Assembly: GCA_025059995.1 (NCBI GenBank)
Contig: JANXCF010000003.1
Span: 186,001-250,000 of the forward strand
Length of the DNA stretch: 64,000 nucleotides
Direction of reading: 5' to 3'
DNA from: Leptospiraceae bacterium
GTDB taxonomy: Bacteria > Spirochaetota > Leptospiria > Leptospirales > Leptonemataceae
Part shown: piece by piece, positions 9,114-20,308 of the stretch
Layout of the letters: the number at the start of each line of letters is the position of its first letter
Position numbering within the stretch: the stretch's first letter is position 1
Notes under the pieces: model-generated
The model's database searches: none
Told to the model about the DNA's origin: nothing
The model's input: only the letters and a program-made list of their open reading frames with translations
Made by a program: the position numbers and the translations under genes

Positions 9114-9142
9114 ATTATACCCATCAATCAATGCCTAGTCAA
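9114..9142 (-). promoter_or_regulatory. sigma70-type promoter upstream of the PlsC-like gene
   Basis: TTGACT (9137-9142) and a perfect TATAAT (9114-9119) are separated by exactly 17 bases on the minus strand. Only 14 bases separate the -10 from the ATG at 9099, so the transcript should be leaderless or nearly so. Confidence 0.75.
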
Positions 9143-9154
9143 GCTTTTTAAAGT

Positions 9155-11266
9155 TTATAGATACTTTTCTTTGATTTCTTCCGAAAGACCTTTTTCTCTG
9201 AAGTATTGCGCGTAAAGTTTATCCACGTAATAAATGTGATTGATTAACCAATCATATAAGAACAATGTAAAGTAAAATAAATCATTCAGTTTATCGACTT
9301 TTTTATTTTTTATCACATCAATGAATTTTCTGTGTGCCATTCGATGATTCTCAAAATCAGGATATTCATATTCATTCATGATTCTTTCTTCTTCCTTAAA
9401 GTGGAAATCTGCATAATCAATCAGTTTTTTTTGTATCATGATATATTCATACTGCCAGTTTTCTGGGTTTTCAAAAATCTTTAATAACTCATTAAAAATT
9501 GAAAACAAGTTTTCATGGTGTTGATTCATTAGAGGTATTTCTACATCAAAAATTTCATTATAAACGAACTCTTTTGCTAATTTCATGTTTTCTAATATTT
9601 TCTGAGTTTCAGCTATTACTTCTTGATGAAAGTCAAAATAATTTCTGTAACTCTCAATCTTTTTGTTGATGTTTTCTAACTTATGAGATTGTTCTAAATT
9701 TTTTGATTTCAGCTCAGAATATTTAGAATATATACGATTTTGTTCTTTTTGATTGAATTCAATGAATTGAAAAATTCCTTGAAAAAACTCCAAAACTTGC
9801 ATAATTGAATTTCTCTTTAATGACAATTGTTGATATACATGATCAAATTCTTTTGATACTAAACTTCCTTCATCTGCGATTTTTTTTACATTCGTATCCA
9901 ACTCAGTTATAAGAAGTTGTATTTCCCTTGTTGAATTTTTTGTTTGTTCTGCTAGCTTTGTAACTTCATCTGCAACCACACTAAAACCTTTTCCTTGTTC
10001 TCCTGCTCTTGCCGCCTCAATAGAAGCATTCAAAGCTAACATGTTAGTTTTATCAGTGATATTTTGTATGGTCTTTATAATTCCAGTAATTTTTTGATTA
10101 TTTTTTTTCAGTTCTTCTAATTCATGAAACAACTTGGTTAAAATATCTCTTGTTTTTTCAAGGGTTTTCAAAAGATTTTCAATTTCTTGTAAATCTGTTC
10201 GAACGACATTTTCTTTTTTACGAAAGTCATTATACTTTTGATTGAGTTCTTTTAAATTCTTCTCTAATGTAAAAAACTGTTCATTATAAAACTCAAGTTC
10301 ATCTTGAAAGGAATCAGAGAATCCGCGAAACAATGCAAGTAGTTCATTGAATATGCTTTTTAAGTTAATAAGATCATTTATATTTTTCTGCATCTCATTT
10401 TTGATTTGAGTTATTAGCAAACTAATTTGTATAAAAACTTTATATATGAGGAATCTGATTTTTCCTAAATGTATATCAGAGATTTCTTTTTTGCTTCCTT
10501 TCACTTCAAAATTCCATTGATCTATCTGAACAAGCATTTGGTGAATTTCATCTAATATACTTTCTAATTCAGTTTTTCTTGTTTCAATGTTTAGCAAAAA
10601 ATTCTTCTCTTCTCTAAAGGTATTAAATGAAAAATAAGCAAACAAAATATATGCTATGATGACAGATACTTCCAATCCAATAAAAACTAAATTGGTTTTT
10701 TCATAATTGTAAACAATTCTATTTTCTAAATGATTTAAAGTTTCATTTAAGATTTTTTCAATATGTAAATTCTGTTCAGTTGAAATTTCTGATTTAATAT
10801 TAGAAACTTCTTTTTTGATTTTCTGGATTAATTCATTTGAGCCACTAAGCAAATCATATAAATTTACTAAGCGATTTAGTTTTGTTATTTTTGATTCTTC
10901 TTCAAATTTTATTTGAAGTAATTCCCAAAAAAATTCATTTATCAAATAAATATTGGGGTCTTCACTCAGCAACAGATGATTTTTGTTCTTAATAAACTTC
11001 AGAAGAATTTGATTTTCATTTATATTATTCTGGGGTATCTCTTTTAGTAAATCAGAATCAAGCCTTATGAGTATTTGTTGTATTTCATCTAAATCCATTT
11101 GTTGTAATTTAACCACTTCTCTTAAGAATAAAAGTCTATTCCTTTGTTTGGATATAAACGTTAATTGATTAAAATGAATAAAGAGTATAAAAGTCAAAAT
11201 TATGATTGTGAAAAAACTTATTAATGAAAAATTTATTATTATTCTCCTTTTTACGTTTGTAAACAT
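9155..11266 (-). CDS. methyl-accepting chemotaxis protein with C-terminal bacteriohemerythrin domain
   Basis: A 703-residue transmembrane chemoreceptor. It has membrane segments at about 9-31 and 193-215 enclosing a roughly 160-residue periplasmic helical sensor. A cytoplasmic coiled coil leads to the MCP signalling hairpin at about 400-450 ([20 protein letters not shown] and [16 protein letters not shown]), which contacts CheA/CheW. After it comes a bacteriohemerythrin domain with all expected di-iron ligands: H584, H622 and E626 (HFKEE), H641 and H645 (HRMAH), H677 and D682 (HIYYVD). Hemerythrin domains bind O2 reversibly at a non-haem di-iron site, so this receptor probably senses oxygen or redox state from the cytoplasmic side. 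The gene is monocistronic by layout, with its own promoter at 11351-11380 and an AGGA site before the ATG. Confidence 0.92.
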   Translation of the reverse strand: MFTNVKRRIIINFSLISFFTIIILTFILFIHFNQLTFISKQRNRLLFLREVVKLQQMDLDEIQQILIRLDSDLLKEIPQNNINENQILLKFIKNKNHLLLSEDPNIYLINEFFWELLQIKFEEESKITKLNRLVNLYDLLSGSNELIQKIKKEVSNIKSEISTEQNLHIEKILNETLNHLENRIVYNYEKTNLVFIGLEVSVIIAYILFAYFSFNTFREEKNFLLNIETRKTELESILDEIHQMLVQIDQWNFEVKGSKKEISDIHLGKIRFLIYKVFIQISLLITQIKNEMQKNINDLINLKSIFNELLALFRGFSDSFQDELEFYNEQFFTLEKNLKELNQKYNDFRKKENVVRTDLQEIENLLKTLEKTRDILTKLFHELEELKKNNQKITGIIKTIQNITDKTNMLALNASIEAARAGEQGKGFSVVADEVTKLAEQTKNSTREIQLLITELDTNVKKIADEGSLVSKEFDHVYQQLSLKRNSIMQVLEFFQGIFQFIEFNQKEQNRIYSKYSELKSKNLEQSHKLENINKKIESYRNYFDFHQEVIAETQKILENMKLAKEFVYNEIFDVEIPLMNQHHENLFSIFNELLKIFENPENWQYEYIMIQKKLIDYADFHFKEEERIMNEYEYPDFENHRMAHRKFIDVIKNKKVDKLNDLFYFTLFLYDWLINHIYYVDKLYAQYFREKGLSEEIKEKYL

Positions 11267-11350
11267 ATTACATTTTTCCTATTTTTTTAGAAAAGCAAAT
11301 GATCAATAATAAATCAACTCATTTACCCTCACAAAAAATGAAGCTATCAA

Positions 11351-11380
11351 TGTATAAAAGCTAAAGAAAAAACAAGTCAA
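11351..11380 (-). promoter_or_regulatory. candidate promoter of the chemoreceptor gene
   Basis: TTGACT (11375-11380) and TATACA (11351-11356) with an 18-base spacer on the minus strand, about 85 bases ahead of the start codon at 11266. It lies between the end of pgk and the receptor gene, which suggests separate transcription of the receptor. Confidence 0.6.
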
Positions 11381-11447
11381 CACATTCAACGAAAAGGAAA
11401 TCGAGTTGTCTATTAAATTAACTGTATTCTTGGTATTAGATTTCACG

Positions 11448-12653
11448 CTACTTTGAATCTAAAACATCAATGCCCGGCAATACTTTTCCTTCTATGAATT
11501 CTAAAGAAGCACCTCCACCGGTTGATACATGAGATACTTCACTTCCTAATCCAATTTTTTCGATTGCCGAAGTGGAGTCTCCTCCTCCTACAATCGTTAT
11601 CACTCCATGTTTTGTGATCTCTGCCAGAGCTCGTGCTAACTCGAAAGTTCCTTTTGAAGTTTGCTCAATTTCAAATGTTCCCATTGGTCCATTCCAAAAT
11701 ACCAATTTGGCTTGGCTTAATTCTCTTTTATAGTATTCAATGGTCTTACTTCCTATATCAACACCAATCTTGCCTTCAGGTATTTGCTGTACTTCTACTT
11801 CCGAAATAGAACCAATTTGCAATTTTTTCATATCCAAAAAATCAGTAACAACCGCATCAACTGGAAGAATAACCTTGTCTTTGTGTTCTTCTAGTATTTC
11901 TTTTGCCACTTGGATTCTATCTTCTTCTACGAGAGAATTTCCAGTTGAATAACCAAGAGCTCGTAAAAACGTAAACATCATAGCACCACCTATTAATAGT
12001 TTATCTACAATTTTTAAAAGATTTTCAATTACTAAAATCTTATCTGAGATCTTAGCACCTCCTAAAATGGCATAGAAAGGACGCTCCGGTTGATAAAGAA
12101 TTTTAGTCAAATATTCTAACTCTTTTTTCATTAAATAACCGGCTACTGCAGGTTTTACGAACCTTGCAACTCCTTCCGTAGAAGTATGGGCTCGATGAGC
12201 TGAAGCAAAAGCATCATTGACATATATATCAGCACATTTAGCAAGCTCTTTTGCAAACTCTAAATCATTTTTTTCCTCTTGGTCATAAAATCGAATGTTT
12301 TCAAATAAAATGATCTCTTTGGGTTGAATTTCTTGACTTTTCTTTTGGAGTTCTTCTAATGTTTCCACAAAATAAATTTTAGTTTCTGGAAGAAAACTTT
12401 TTAATTCTTCAAAAACCGGCCTTAAAGAGAATTCCTCGCTTCGTTTTCCTTTTGGTCTTCCCCAATGGGAAACTAAAATCACTTTTGCATTCAATTCTAA
12501 TAGTTTTTTTATAGTGGGAATTTCTTCGCGAATTCTCAGGTTATTTGTAACTTTCCCATTATGTATGGGGACGTTGAAATCAACTCTAACAAAAACACGT
12601 TTCTGAGAAAAATCCTCAGGTGGTATATCATCTATGCTTTTCTTTGCTAACAT
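11448..12653 (-). CDS. pgk: phosphoglycerate kinase
   Basis: A 401-residue enzyme of normal length. Hallmarks include RVFVRVDFNVP near the N-terminus, SHWGRPKG, FENIRFYDQEEKND, the YVNDAFASAHRAH segment, GGAKISDKI, and the C-terminal nucleotide motif TIVGGGDSTSAIEK followed by VSTGGGASLEFIEGK. It interconverts 3-phosphoglycerate and 1,3-bisphosphoglycerate. In the direction of CO2 fixation it phosphorylates the RuBisCO product. It starts 10 bases after gap, so gap and pgk are one operon, the last two genes of the tkt-uspA-gap-pgk block. Confidence 0.97.
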   Translation of the reverse strand: MLAKKSIDDIPPEDFSQKRVFVRVDFNVPIHNGKVTNNLRIREEIPTIKKLLELNAKVILVSHWGRPKGKRSEEFSLRPVFEELKSFLPETKIYFVETLEELQKKSQEIQPKEIILFENIRFYDQEEKNDLEFAKELAKCADIYVNDAFASAHRAHTSTEGVARFVKPAVAGYLMKKELEYLTKILYQPERPFYAILGGAKISDKILVIENLLKIVDKLLIGGAMMFTFLRALGYSTGNSLVEEDRIQVAKEILEEHKDKVILPVDAVVTDFLDMKKLQIGSISEVEVQQIPEGKIGVDIGSKTIEYYKRELSQAKLVFWNGPMGTFEIEQTSKGTFELARALAEITKHGVITIVGGGDSTSAIEKIGLGSEVSHVSTGGGASLEFIEGKVLPGIDVLDSK

Positions 12654-12663
12654 AAACCTACCT

Positions 12664-14135
<1,472 letters not shown>

Positions 14136-14208
14136 GGATATCACCCTGAATCAATAAACATTACTATCTTCAATTCAAATTTAATTTTGTAAACAAAAAA
14201 ATAAGAAA

Positions 14209-16194
14209 TTATACTTTACTTAAAATCCATTCTGATATTTTTTCTTTCGTAAATCCAAATTCTTTCCACAAATCTTGTTCAGGAGCTGATAGACCAAACT
14301 TTTCGATTCCAAATACTTTATCTATATCGGCTAATTCATACCACAAATTTGGTACACCAGCCTCAATCACAAAACGTTTTTCCTTCTTCCCTAAGACTTG
14401 ATTTTGATATTCCTTATCAGCTTTTTTAAATAATTCCAGACACGGAATTGATACAACTCGAGCTTTGACATTCTTTTGTTTTAGAACATCAGCTACTAGT
14501 AATGACAAAGCCACTTCTGAACCTGTAGCAATCAAGGTCACATCATATGGATTTTCTTCTTTGAGGACATAACCTCCTTTTCGTATTTTATCCAAATCAT
14601 TCATTGAATGATCCATTTCGATATTTTGACGAGAAAGCACTAAGATGGTTGGTGATCTGATTGATTTTAAAGCAAATTCCCAAGCAACATATGTTTCAAA
14701 GTAATTGAAAGGACGCCATACATAAGTATTAGGAATCAACCTCAAAGAAGAAATATGTTCAATCGGCTGATGGGTGGGTCCATCTTCTCCTAAACCAATA
14801 CTATCATGAGTGAAAATATAAATAATCCCTAATTCCATCATAGCAGATAAACGAAGGGCATTTCTCCCATAATCAGAGAAGACCAGAAATGTTCCTCCAA
14901 AAGGGCGAAAACCACCATGAAGAAAAATTCCATTCATAATGGCAAACATACCAAACTCACGAACACCATAGTGTATATAATCACCTGTAAATTGAGTTGA
15001 TATTATATCTTTTCCATTTTTCCATAAGGTTAAGTTTGAGTGGGTTAAATCTGCAGAACCTCCTATCAATTCTGGCATTTTCGGTTTGATTAGATTAAGG
15101 ATAACATGAGATGTTTTTCTTGTTGCTTCTTTTGTGGGAAAGTTTAACTTCATAAGTTCTTTTTCTATTTCATCGAAATCTTTTGGAAGTTCAAAATTCA
15201 TTCTACGTTCTAATTCTTCTGCCAATTCAGGAAATTTTTCTTTATATCGAAAGAATAATTCCTTCCATTCATTTTCCCATTTTTGTCCTTTTTCTCGAGC
15301 ATCGAAAGCATCATAGATTTCTTTGGGAATAAAAAAAGGTTCATATTTCCAATTTAGATTTTCTCTTGTAAGTTGAACCTCATCACTACCTAACGGAGCT
15401 CCATGAACTACTTCTTTACCAGCTTTGTTAGGAGAACCAAACCCAATGGTTGTTTTACATATGATAAGGGTCGGTTTTGATTTTTGCTTTATGGCTTTAT
15501 TGATAGCATTTCGAATTTCATCTCTATTATGTCCATCGATTGTTCCAATCACATTCCAATTATAACTTAAGAAGCGTTTTTTTGTGTCATCGATGAACCA
15601 ATGATGAACCTCACCATCAATCGATATTCCATTACTATCATAAAATACAATCAATTTATTCAATTGCCATTTGCCAGCCAACGAAGCTGCTTCATGGGAA
15701 ATTCCCTCCATCAAGCATCCATCTCCAACGAATACAAAAGTATAATGATCAATAATGGGAAAATTTCTTCTATTGAATTGTTTTGCTAATAGCTTCTCTG
15801 CTAAGGCAATCCCAACTGCGTTAGCAAAACCTTGACCCAAAGGTCCAGTTGTTGTCTCAACTCCTGGCGTGTGACGATATTCAGGGTGCCCAGGAGTTTT
15901 CGAATGAAGTTGACGAAAGTTCTTTAACTCTTCTATCGAAATGTCATAACCACTCAAATGCAGAAGGGAATATAGAAGCATTGATGCATGACCGTTTGAT
16001 AAAATGAAGCGATCTCGATTCCACCAATTGGGATTATTGGGATTATGCTTTAAAAATTCATTCCAAAGCACAACTGCGACATCAGCCATTCCCATTGGAG
16101 CTCCTGGATGACCTGACTTTGCTTTTTCTATGGCATCAATACTTAAAAAACGAATAGCATTTGCTAATAAGCTGTGTTCAATAGTAGCTATCAT
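14209..16194 (-). CDS. tkt: transketolase
   Basis: A 661-residue thiamine-diphosphate enzyme transferring two-carbon ketol units between sugar phosphates. It is needed twice in the Calvin regeneration phase and in the non-oxidative pentose phosphate pathway. Visible landmarks: GHPGAPMGMADVA at the N-terminus, LSNGHASMLLYSLLHL, the GPLGQGFANAVGIALAE motif, the TPP/Mg motif GDGCLMEGISHEAASLAG, and in the pyrimidine domain FTHDSIGLGEDGPTHQPIEH. The length is standard. The start has AGGTAAG upstream. It is the first gene of the tkt-uspA-gap-pgk block; the 64-base gap to uspA leaves room for an extra promoter that I cannot define. Confidence 0.97.
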   Translation of the reverse strand: MIATIEHSLLANAIRFLSIDAIEKAKSGHPGAPMGMADVAVVLWNEFLKHNPNNPNWWNRDRFILSNGHASMLLYSLLHLSGYDISIEELKNFRQLHSKTPGHPEYRHTPGVETTTGPLGQGFANAVGIALAEKLLAKQFNRRNFPIIDHYTFVFVGDGCLMEGISHEAASLAGKWQLNKLIVFYDSNGISIDGEVHHWFIDDTKKRFLSYNWNVIGTIDGHNRDEIRNAINKAIKQKSKPTLIICKTTIGFGSPNKAGKEVVHGAPLGSDEVQLTRENLNWKYEPFFIPKEIYDAFDAREKGQKWENEWKELFFRYKEKFPELAEELERRMNFELPKDFDEIEKELMKLNFPTKEATRKTSHVILNLIKPKMPELIGGSADLTHSNLTLWKNGKDIISTQFTGDYIHYGVREFGMFAIMNGIFLHGGFRPFGGTFLVFSDYGRNALRLSAMMELGIIYIFTHDSIGLGEDGPTHQPIEHISSLRLIPNTYVWRPFNYFETYVAWEFALKSIRSPTILVLSRQNIEMDHSMNDLDKIRKGGYVLKEENPYDVTLIATGSEVALSLLVADVLKQKNVKARVVSIPCLELFKKADKEYQNQVLGKKEKRFVIEAGVPNLWYELADIDKVFGIEKFGLSAPEQDLWKEFGFTKEKISEWILSKV

Positions 16195-16653
16195 ATAACT
16201 TACCTACACTATTGAGTCCCAAAATTATTTTCCCTTTGTATCGTAAAAAACAAAATTGTTAGAATCGAATTAAACATAAAACAAAAAATTTATCTGAGAT
16301 TTCATTGGCTTCTTGTTTGATGATTTTTTTCTTTTCGATATAATTCAAGAACTTTGTTTTAAAACCAAAGTCAGTCTTCGATCCCCAAACTTGGTAAACT
16401 TGTTTTGATTTTTCAATCGCAGTTCCAACCAGTTGCAAAACGTTGAAATTTGAATGATGGCAGCAATTCCAAAGCTGATCAAAAAACACAACTCACATCC
16501 AAAAGATATTACTTATTTAGCTCTTATTAAAAAGTCAAACAATCTTCAATTCTATGCATTAGTTTCTATGATTTTAGTATGGTCTTCGGAACTTGAACTA
16601 AACCTGACATTTTTTCCTTTTATTTACTTATGATTGAAATTACTTGGTTTCTC
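16195..16653. other. 459-base intergenic region between tkt and cbbY
   Basis: This gap separates the divergent tkt (minus) and cbbY (plus). It contains no convincing gene. A 76-codon minus-strand frame (16259-16489, GTG start) and a 59-codon plus-strand frame (16454-16633) overlap each other and show no motif or ribosome-binding site. A small inverted repeat ACTTTG-9-CAAAGT lies at 16351-16371. It should hold the two divergent promoters, and possibly a regulator site, but I find no clear -35/-10 pair. Confidence 0.5.
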
Positions 16654-17391
16654 ATGAAAATTGCAGCGGTGCTATTCGATCTTGATGGAACCCTCGCTGA
16701 GACAGAACTAGCTCACTTAGAATGTTTCAACTATGCCTTTCAAGAATTTCAACTACCCTTTCAATGGAGCAAAGAACTCTACTCGGAGCTCCTTATGGTA
16801 GGTGGTGGGCTAGAACGAATCAAATATTATCTTCAACACTTTCAACCTCATCTTCAACTTTCACACGAGGAAATAAAAAAAATTCATACAGTTAAAACTG
16901 AATGCTACAAAAGTAAAATTAATAAACCTGTTCCCTTGAGAATTGGTGTTCTCAGAGTTTTAAAAGAATTAGTTGATAATAAAATTAAAATTGCTCTTGT
17001 CACAACATCATCAAAAGAGTCAACCGATGCATTTTTAGCACATTCTCTACCTTCTTTTGTAAACTTTGATCTCGTTATCACAGGAAACGATGTTGAAAAC
17101 AAAAAGCCACACCCTGAACTCTATTTAAAATCAATACAAAGACTCAACGTAAATCCCGAGAATGCGATAGTCGTTGAGGATAGTCGAATGGGATTACTTT
17201 CTGGTGTTAGAGCTAATCTCCGTGTTCTTATAACTCCGAGTATATTCACTAATAACCATGCATTCCACGAAGCTTATTCAGTCATTTCCCATTTAGGCGA
17301 ACCAGATAATCCATTTCAACATCTACTAAATCGTCCCTTACCCAAAAACTTCGTTGATTTAGAAGTGTTTGAATATATTTTAAAAAACTAA
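16654..17391 (+). CDS. cbbY: CbbY-type HAD phosphatase (xylulose-1,5-bisphosphate phosphatase-like)
   Basis: A HAD-superfamily hydrolase of about 245 residues. The nucleophile and acid/base Asp are D9 and D11 (VLFDLDGTLAETE), motif II is the T/S run in LVTTSSKES, the Lys is in ENKKPHPELY and the Asp pair in VVEDSRMGLLSG. The cap region is diagnostic: it has the ...FNYAFQEF...ELYSELLMVGGGLERIKYY arrangement characteristic of CbbY rather than generic phosphoglycolate phosphatases. CbbY removes xylulose-1,5-bisphosphate, a misfire inhibitor of RuBisCO. I start it at the ATG at 16654 to match the family; an in-frame ATG at 16630 would add eight residues. It is convergent with prk, with 8 bases between the stops, and lies inside the Calvin-cycle cluster. 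Confidence 0.82.
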   Translation: MKIAAVLFDLDGTLAETELAHLECFNYAFQEFQLPFQWSKELYSELLMVGGGLERIKYYLQHFQPHLQLSHEEIKKIHTVKTECYKSKINKPVPLRIGVLRVLKELVDNKIKIALVTTSSKESTDAFLAHSLPSFVNFDLVITGNDVENKKPHPELYLKSIQRLNVNPENAIVVEDSRMGLLSGVRANLRVLITPSIFTNNHAFHEAYSVISHLGEPDNPFQHLLNRPLPKNFVDLEVFEYILKN

Positions 17392-17399
17392 AATGTCAA

Positions 17400-18314
17400 T
17401 TATATTTTTTTAATAGTTTGTAGTTCTTTTTCTTCTTCGAAAACCTTTTTTCTTTCCTCCATCAACTGCTCAATTCGAGGTTGGATGATGATTTCTAACG
17501 CCATTCCCATTTTTCCACCAGGAACTACTATAGTGTTTGGTCTTGACATAAAGGAATTGTGGAGCATTTGCAATAAATACGGAAAATTCACTTTTTTCGG
17601 TTCTCGAAATCTTATCACCACTAAACTTTCATCAGGAGTAGGTATATCCCTTGCAATAAAAGGATTTGATGTATCCACTATAGGAACCCTTTGAAAATTG
17701 ATATCTGTCCTTGAAAATTGTGGTGTTATGTAATATATATAATCATGCATTCTCCTCAAGATCGTTTGTCGAACTTCTTCTTCGGTATAACCTCGATCTT
17801 TTACATCACGATGAATCTTTTGTATCCATTCTAAATTCACAACTGGCACAACTCCAATTAGTAAATCAACGTATTGAGCTATATTGACTTTATCATCTAC
17901 ATATCCTCCATGGAGACCTTCATAAAAGAGTAATTCCGTTCCCTCAGGTATATCTTCCCAGGGAGTAAAATAGCCAGGTTCTATTCCATAAGCTTCTCCT
18001 TCTTCTCTGGTATGTATGTATTTTCTTACTTTACCTCTTCCCGTTTCTGAAAATGTTTTAAATAATTCTTCTAATTTGTCTAAGATATTCCCTTCTGGAC
18101 CGAAATGGCTTATGGGTTTGCAATCTTTGTTTAACTGAGCTTCCTTGATCTTTTCTCTAAATTCATATCGATTGTATTTATGGAATGCATCTCCTTCAAC
18201 AATAAATGCCTTTATCTTTAATCTTCTAAATATATGTTCAAAAGCTATTCGAACAGTGGATGTTCCTGCACCAGATGAACCTGTTACAGCAATAATGGGG
18301 TATTTTCTAGACAT
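17400..18314 (-). CDS. prk: phosphoribulokinase (class I type)
   Basis: A 304-residue kinase that phosphorylates ribulose 5-phosphate to ribulose 1,5-bisphosphate, a step specific to the Calvin cycle. The P-loop is GSSGAGTST at residues 12-20. It continues with VEGDAFHKYNRYEF, HFGPEGN, the catalytic-loop region ELLFYEGLHGGYV, and VVNLEWIQKIHRD. The length and the AFHxY/RxE signature match the proteobacterial class I enzymes, which are allosterically regulated, rather than the thioredoxin-regulated cyanobacterial/plant class II. It follows glpX by 50 bases on the same strand, with AGGA six bases before the ATG. It could in principle be a uridine kinase relative, but length and motifs argue against that. 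Confidence 0.93.
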   Translation of the reverse strand: MSRKYPIIAVTGSSGAGTSTVRIAFEHIFRRLKIKAFIVEGDAFHKYNRYEFREKIKEAQLNKDCKPISHFGPEGNILDKLEELFKTFSETGRGKVRKYIHTREEGEAYGIEPGYFTPWEDIPEGTELLFYEGLHGGYVDDKVNIAQYVDLLIGVVPVVNLEWIQKIHRDVKDRGYTEEEVRQTILRRMHDYIYYITPQFSRTDINFQRVPIVDTSNPFIARDIPTPDESLVVIRFREPKKVNFPYLLQMLHNSFMSRPNTIVVPGGKMGMALEIIIQPRIEQLMEERKKVFEEEKELQTIKKI

Positions 18315-18364
18315 ATATATCCTATATCTCCTTTTATTTAAATTGTATTAAAAATATACTAATT

Positions 18365-19366
18365 TTAGTAGTTTATCATACTTATTTGATTTAATCTTTC
18401 TAAATCGTGGTGACTTTCTATGTAACGTATAGTTCCTGTATGCCCCCTCATTACTATCGAGTGCGTAATTGCTGTATGTTCAATGATTTTCACTCCTTTT
18501 AATAAAGAACCATTTGTGATTCCTGTTGCAACAAAATAAACATCATCGGATTTGATCATATCATCTTCCGTATAAACTTTGTTCATATCATAACCTTCCT
18601 CTATCAACCTTCTTTTTTCATCTTCTTTTTGTGGATCGAATTTTCCTAATATCCTTGCTCCCAATACCTTAATAGCAGCAGCTGAGATAATCCCCTCTGG
18701 TGTTCCACCTGTCCCTAATAGTATATCAACATCTGTTTGGGGAAAAGCTGCAAGCAATGCTCCCACAATATCCCCATCTGAATGCAATTGTACTCTTGCT
18801 CCTACTTCACGAATTTCTTTTATTAAATCTTGATGTCTCGGCTTATCTAATACAAAAACAGTTAAATCTGATACTTTTTTATTCAAAGCTTTAGCAACTC
18901 TTTCTAAGTTGTATCTTACCGGTGCATCAATATCAACATAATCAGCTGCTGGTTTGGGAACTACAATCTTCTTCATATAAAAAGAAGGTCCTGCTCTCAT
19001 CATTGTTCCTGATGGAGAAAGCGCAATAACGGAAATTGAATTAGGACGACCTGTTGCAAGTAAATTAGTGCCCTCAACGGGATCAACGGCTATATCGAAA
19101 GCTGGTCCTGTTAGTGTCCCTAATCTTTCGTTAATGTATAGCATTGGAGCTTGATCTTTTTCACCTTCTCCTATAACAACCGTTCCATTGATGTCAATTG
19201 ACTGAAATATATTCCTCATAGCCTCCACAGCGGCTTTATCGCCTGCTTCTTTGTTACCACTTCCAATCCATTTGGATGCTGCTAACGCTGCTGATTCTGT
19301 TGCGCGAAGTAATTCTAATGCTATATTTCTTGTAGGTGTTTCTTTTTTACGTTCAATTTGGCTCAT
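18365..19366 (-). CDS. glpX: class II fructose-1,6-bisphosphatase GlpX (possible sedoheptulose-1,7-bisphosphatase)
   Basis: A 333-residue GlpX-family phosphatase. Landmarks are TESAALAASKWIGSGNKEAGDKAAVEAMR, GTVVIGEGEKDQAPMLY, the metal site DIAVDPVEGTNLLA, SDGDIVGALLAA and GTGGTPEGIISAAAIK, all given here as short landmarks of the family. In cyanobacteria this family hydrolyses both fructose-1,6- and sedoheptulose-1,7-bisphosphate, so one enzyme may serve both Calvin-cycle steps; the second activity is inference. The gene starts 10 bases after rpe. Its TAGGAGA ribosome-binding site overlaps the rpe stop codon, which suggests coupled translation. Confidence 0.95.
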   Translation of the reverse strand: MSQIERKKETPTRNIALELLRATESAALAASKWIGSGNKEAGDKAAVEAMRNIFQSIDINGTVVIGEGEKDQAPMLYINERLGTLTGPAFDIAVDPVEGTNLLATGRPNSISVIALSPSGTMMRAGPSFYMKKIVVPKPAADYVDIDAPVRYNLERVAKALNKKVSDLTVFVLDKPRHQDLIKEIREVGARVQLHSDGDIVGALLAAFPQTDVDILLGTGGTPEGIISAAAIKVLGARILGKFDPQKEDEKRRLIEEGYDMNKVYTEDDMIKSDDVYFVATGITNGSLLKGVKIIEHTAITHSIVMRGHTGTIRYIESHHDLERLNQISMINY

Positions 19367-19376
19367 TGTTTATCTC

Positions 19377-20042
19377 CTAAACTCTCCTCAATATTTTTTC
19401 TTTGAACTTTTTTGTAGTTTCATATATATTTGGCGTATGGAAGATAGATGAGCCAATAACAAAAATGTCAACATAATTTAGTAGCACATCAATATTTTCT
19501 AAGTTTATTCCACCATCCATTTCTATTAGTGGTGGTGGATTTAGTTCCATTTGGTGAATTAACTCTTTTAGCTTTCTTGCTTTTTCAACAGAAGTTGGAA
19601 TAAATCTTTGCCCTCCGAAACCAGGATTTACCGACATGATTAAAATCATATCCACATAAGGAAGTATTTCCTCTAAGTTGTAGATTGGAGTATGCGGATT
19701 TATAGAAACCCCTGCTTTAGCACCTAATTGCTTGATCTTCTCAACATATCGATGTAAATGCTTAACTGCTTCGTAATGTAAAGTTAAAAAAGAAGCTCCA
19801 GCTTCTATGTATTCTTCTATGTATAACTCTGCATTGGAGATCATTAGATGAACATCAAGCGGAATCGAGAACCTTTTATGTATTTGCTTTATAATAGGAA
19901 AGCCTAATGAGAGATTAGGCACAAAATGTCCATCCATTACATCAATATGAATAAAATCCGCTCCTCCTTCTATTGCTTCTCGTATGTCTTTTTCTAAATT
20001 CAAAAAATTAGCCGACAATATTGAAGGAGCTAAATATTTCAT
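19377..20042 (-). CDS. rpe: ribulose-phosphate 3-epimerase
   Basis: A 221-residue TIM-barrel epimerase interconverting xylulose 5-phosphate and ribulose 5-phosphate. Signature blocks are LAPSILSANFLNLEKDI, ADFIHIDVMDGHFVPNLSLG, DVHLMI, MSVNPGFGGQRFIP and EMDGGINLENI, followed by VIGSSIF. All metal and acid/base residues (His/Asp on strands 2, 3 and 7) are in place. AAGGAAAG lies upstream of the ATG. It is the first gene of the rpe-glpX-prk operon. A TTGACT -35-like element lies upstream at 20097-20102 but lacks a well-placed -10. Confidence 0.96.
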   Translation of the reverse strand: MKYLAPSILSANFLNLEKDIREAIEGGADFIHIDVMDGHFVPNLSLGFPIIKQIHKRFSIPLDVHLMISNAELYIEEYIEAGASFLTLHYEAVKHLHRYVEKIKQLGAKAGVSINPHTPIYNLEEILPYVDMILIMSVNPGFGGQRFIPTSVEKARKLKELIHQMELNPPPLIEMDGGINLENIDVLLNYVDIFVIGSSIFHTPNIYETTKKFKEKILRRV

Positions 20043-20308
20043 TTCAACTTTCCTTTGCTTGATATTTGATTTTAAAAATCCTTTTTTTTATACTTAAGTC
20101 AAGTATTTGCTACTTTTTGAATATATCAAAAATTCCATCGAAATCACCTTTTCAAAGTTGCATTTTTAAACACTCAATCATGGATTTATTTTCATATTCT
20201 ATGTCCAAAACTAAACTAATTTATAAATCTTTCATCTTATTCTATCCAAAATTTTCAATTTGTAAAAAACCCAAAACCAAAATCAATCTTTATTGAAAAA
20301 TTATGTTT

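Noticed and set aside
16259-16489. 76-codon minus-strand open frame between tkt and cbbY
   Set aside because: GTG start without a ribosome-binding site, no motif, and an overlapping competing frame on the other strand. Most likely chance in AT-rich DNA, though a gene remnant is possible.
16454-16633. 59-codon plus-strand frame ending in ATGA overlap with an upstream cbbY start candidate
   Set aside because: No recognisable domain or Shine-Dalgarno, and the overlap disappears if cbbY starts at 16654 as family alignment suggests.
20066-20296. 76-codon plus-strand frame between rpe and the membrane-protein gene
   Set aside because: Composition is low complexity (Ile/Phe/Lys/Ser) as in random AT-rich DNA, with no start signals, and it covers the expected rpe promoter.
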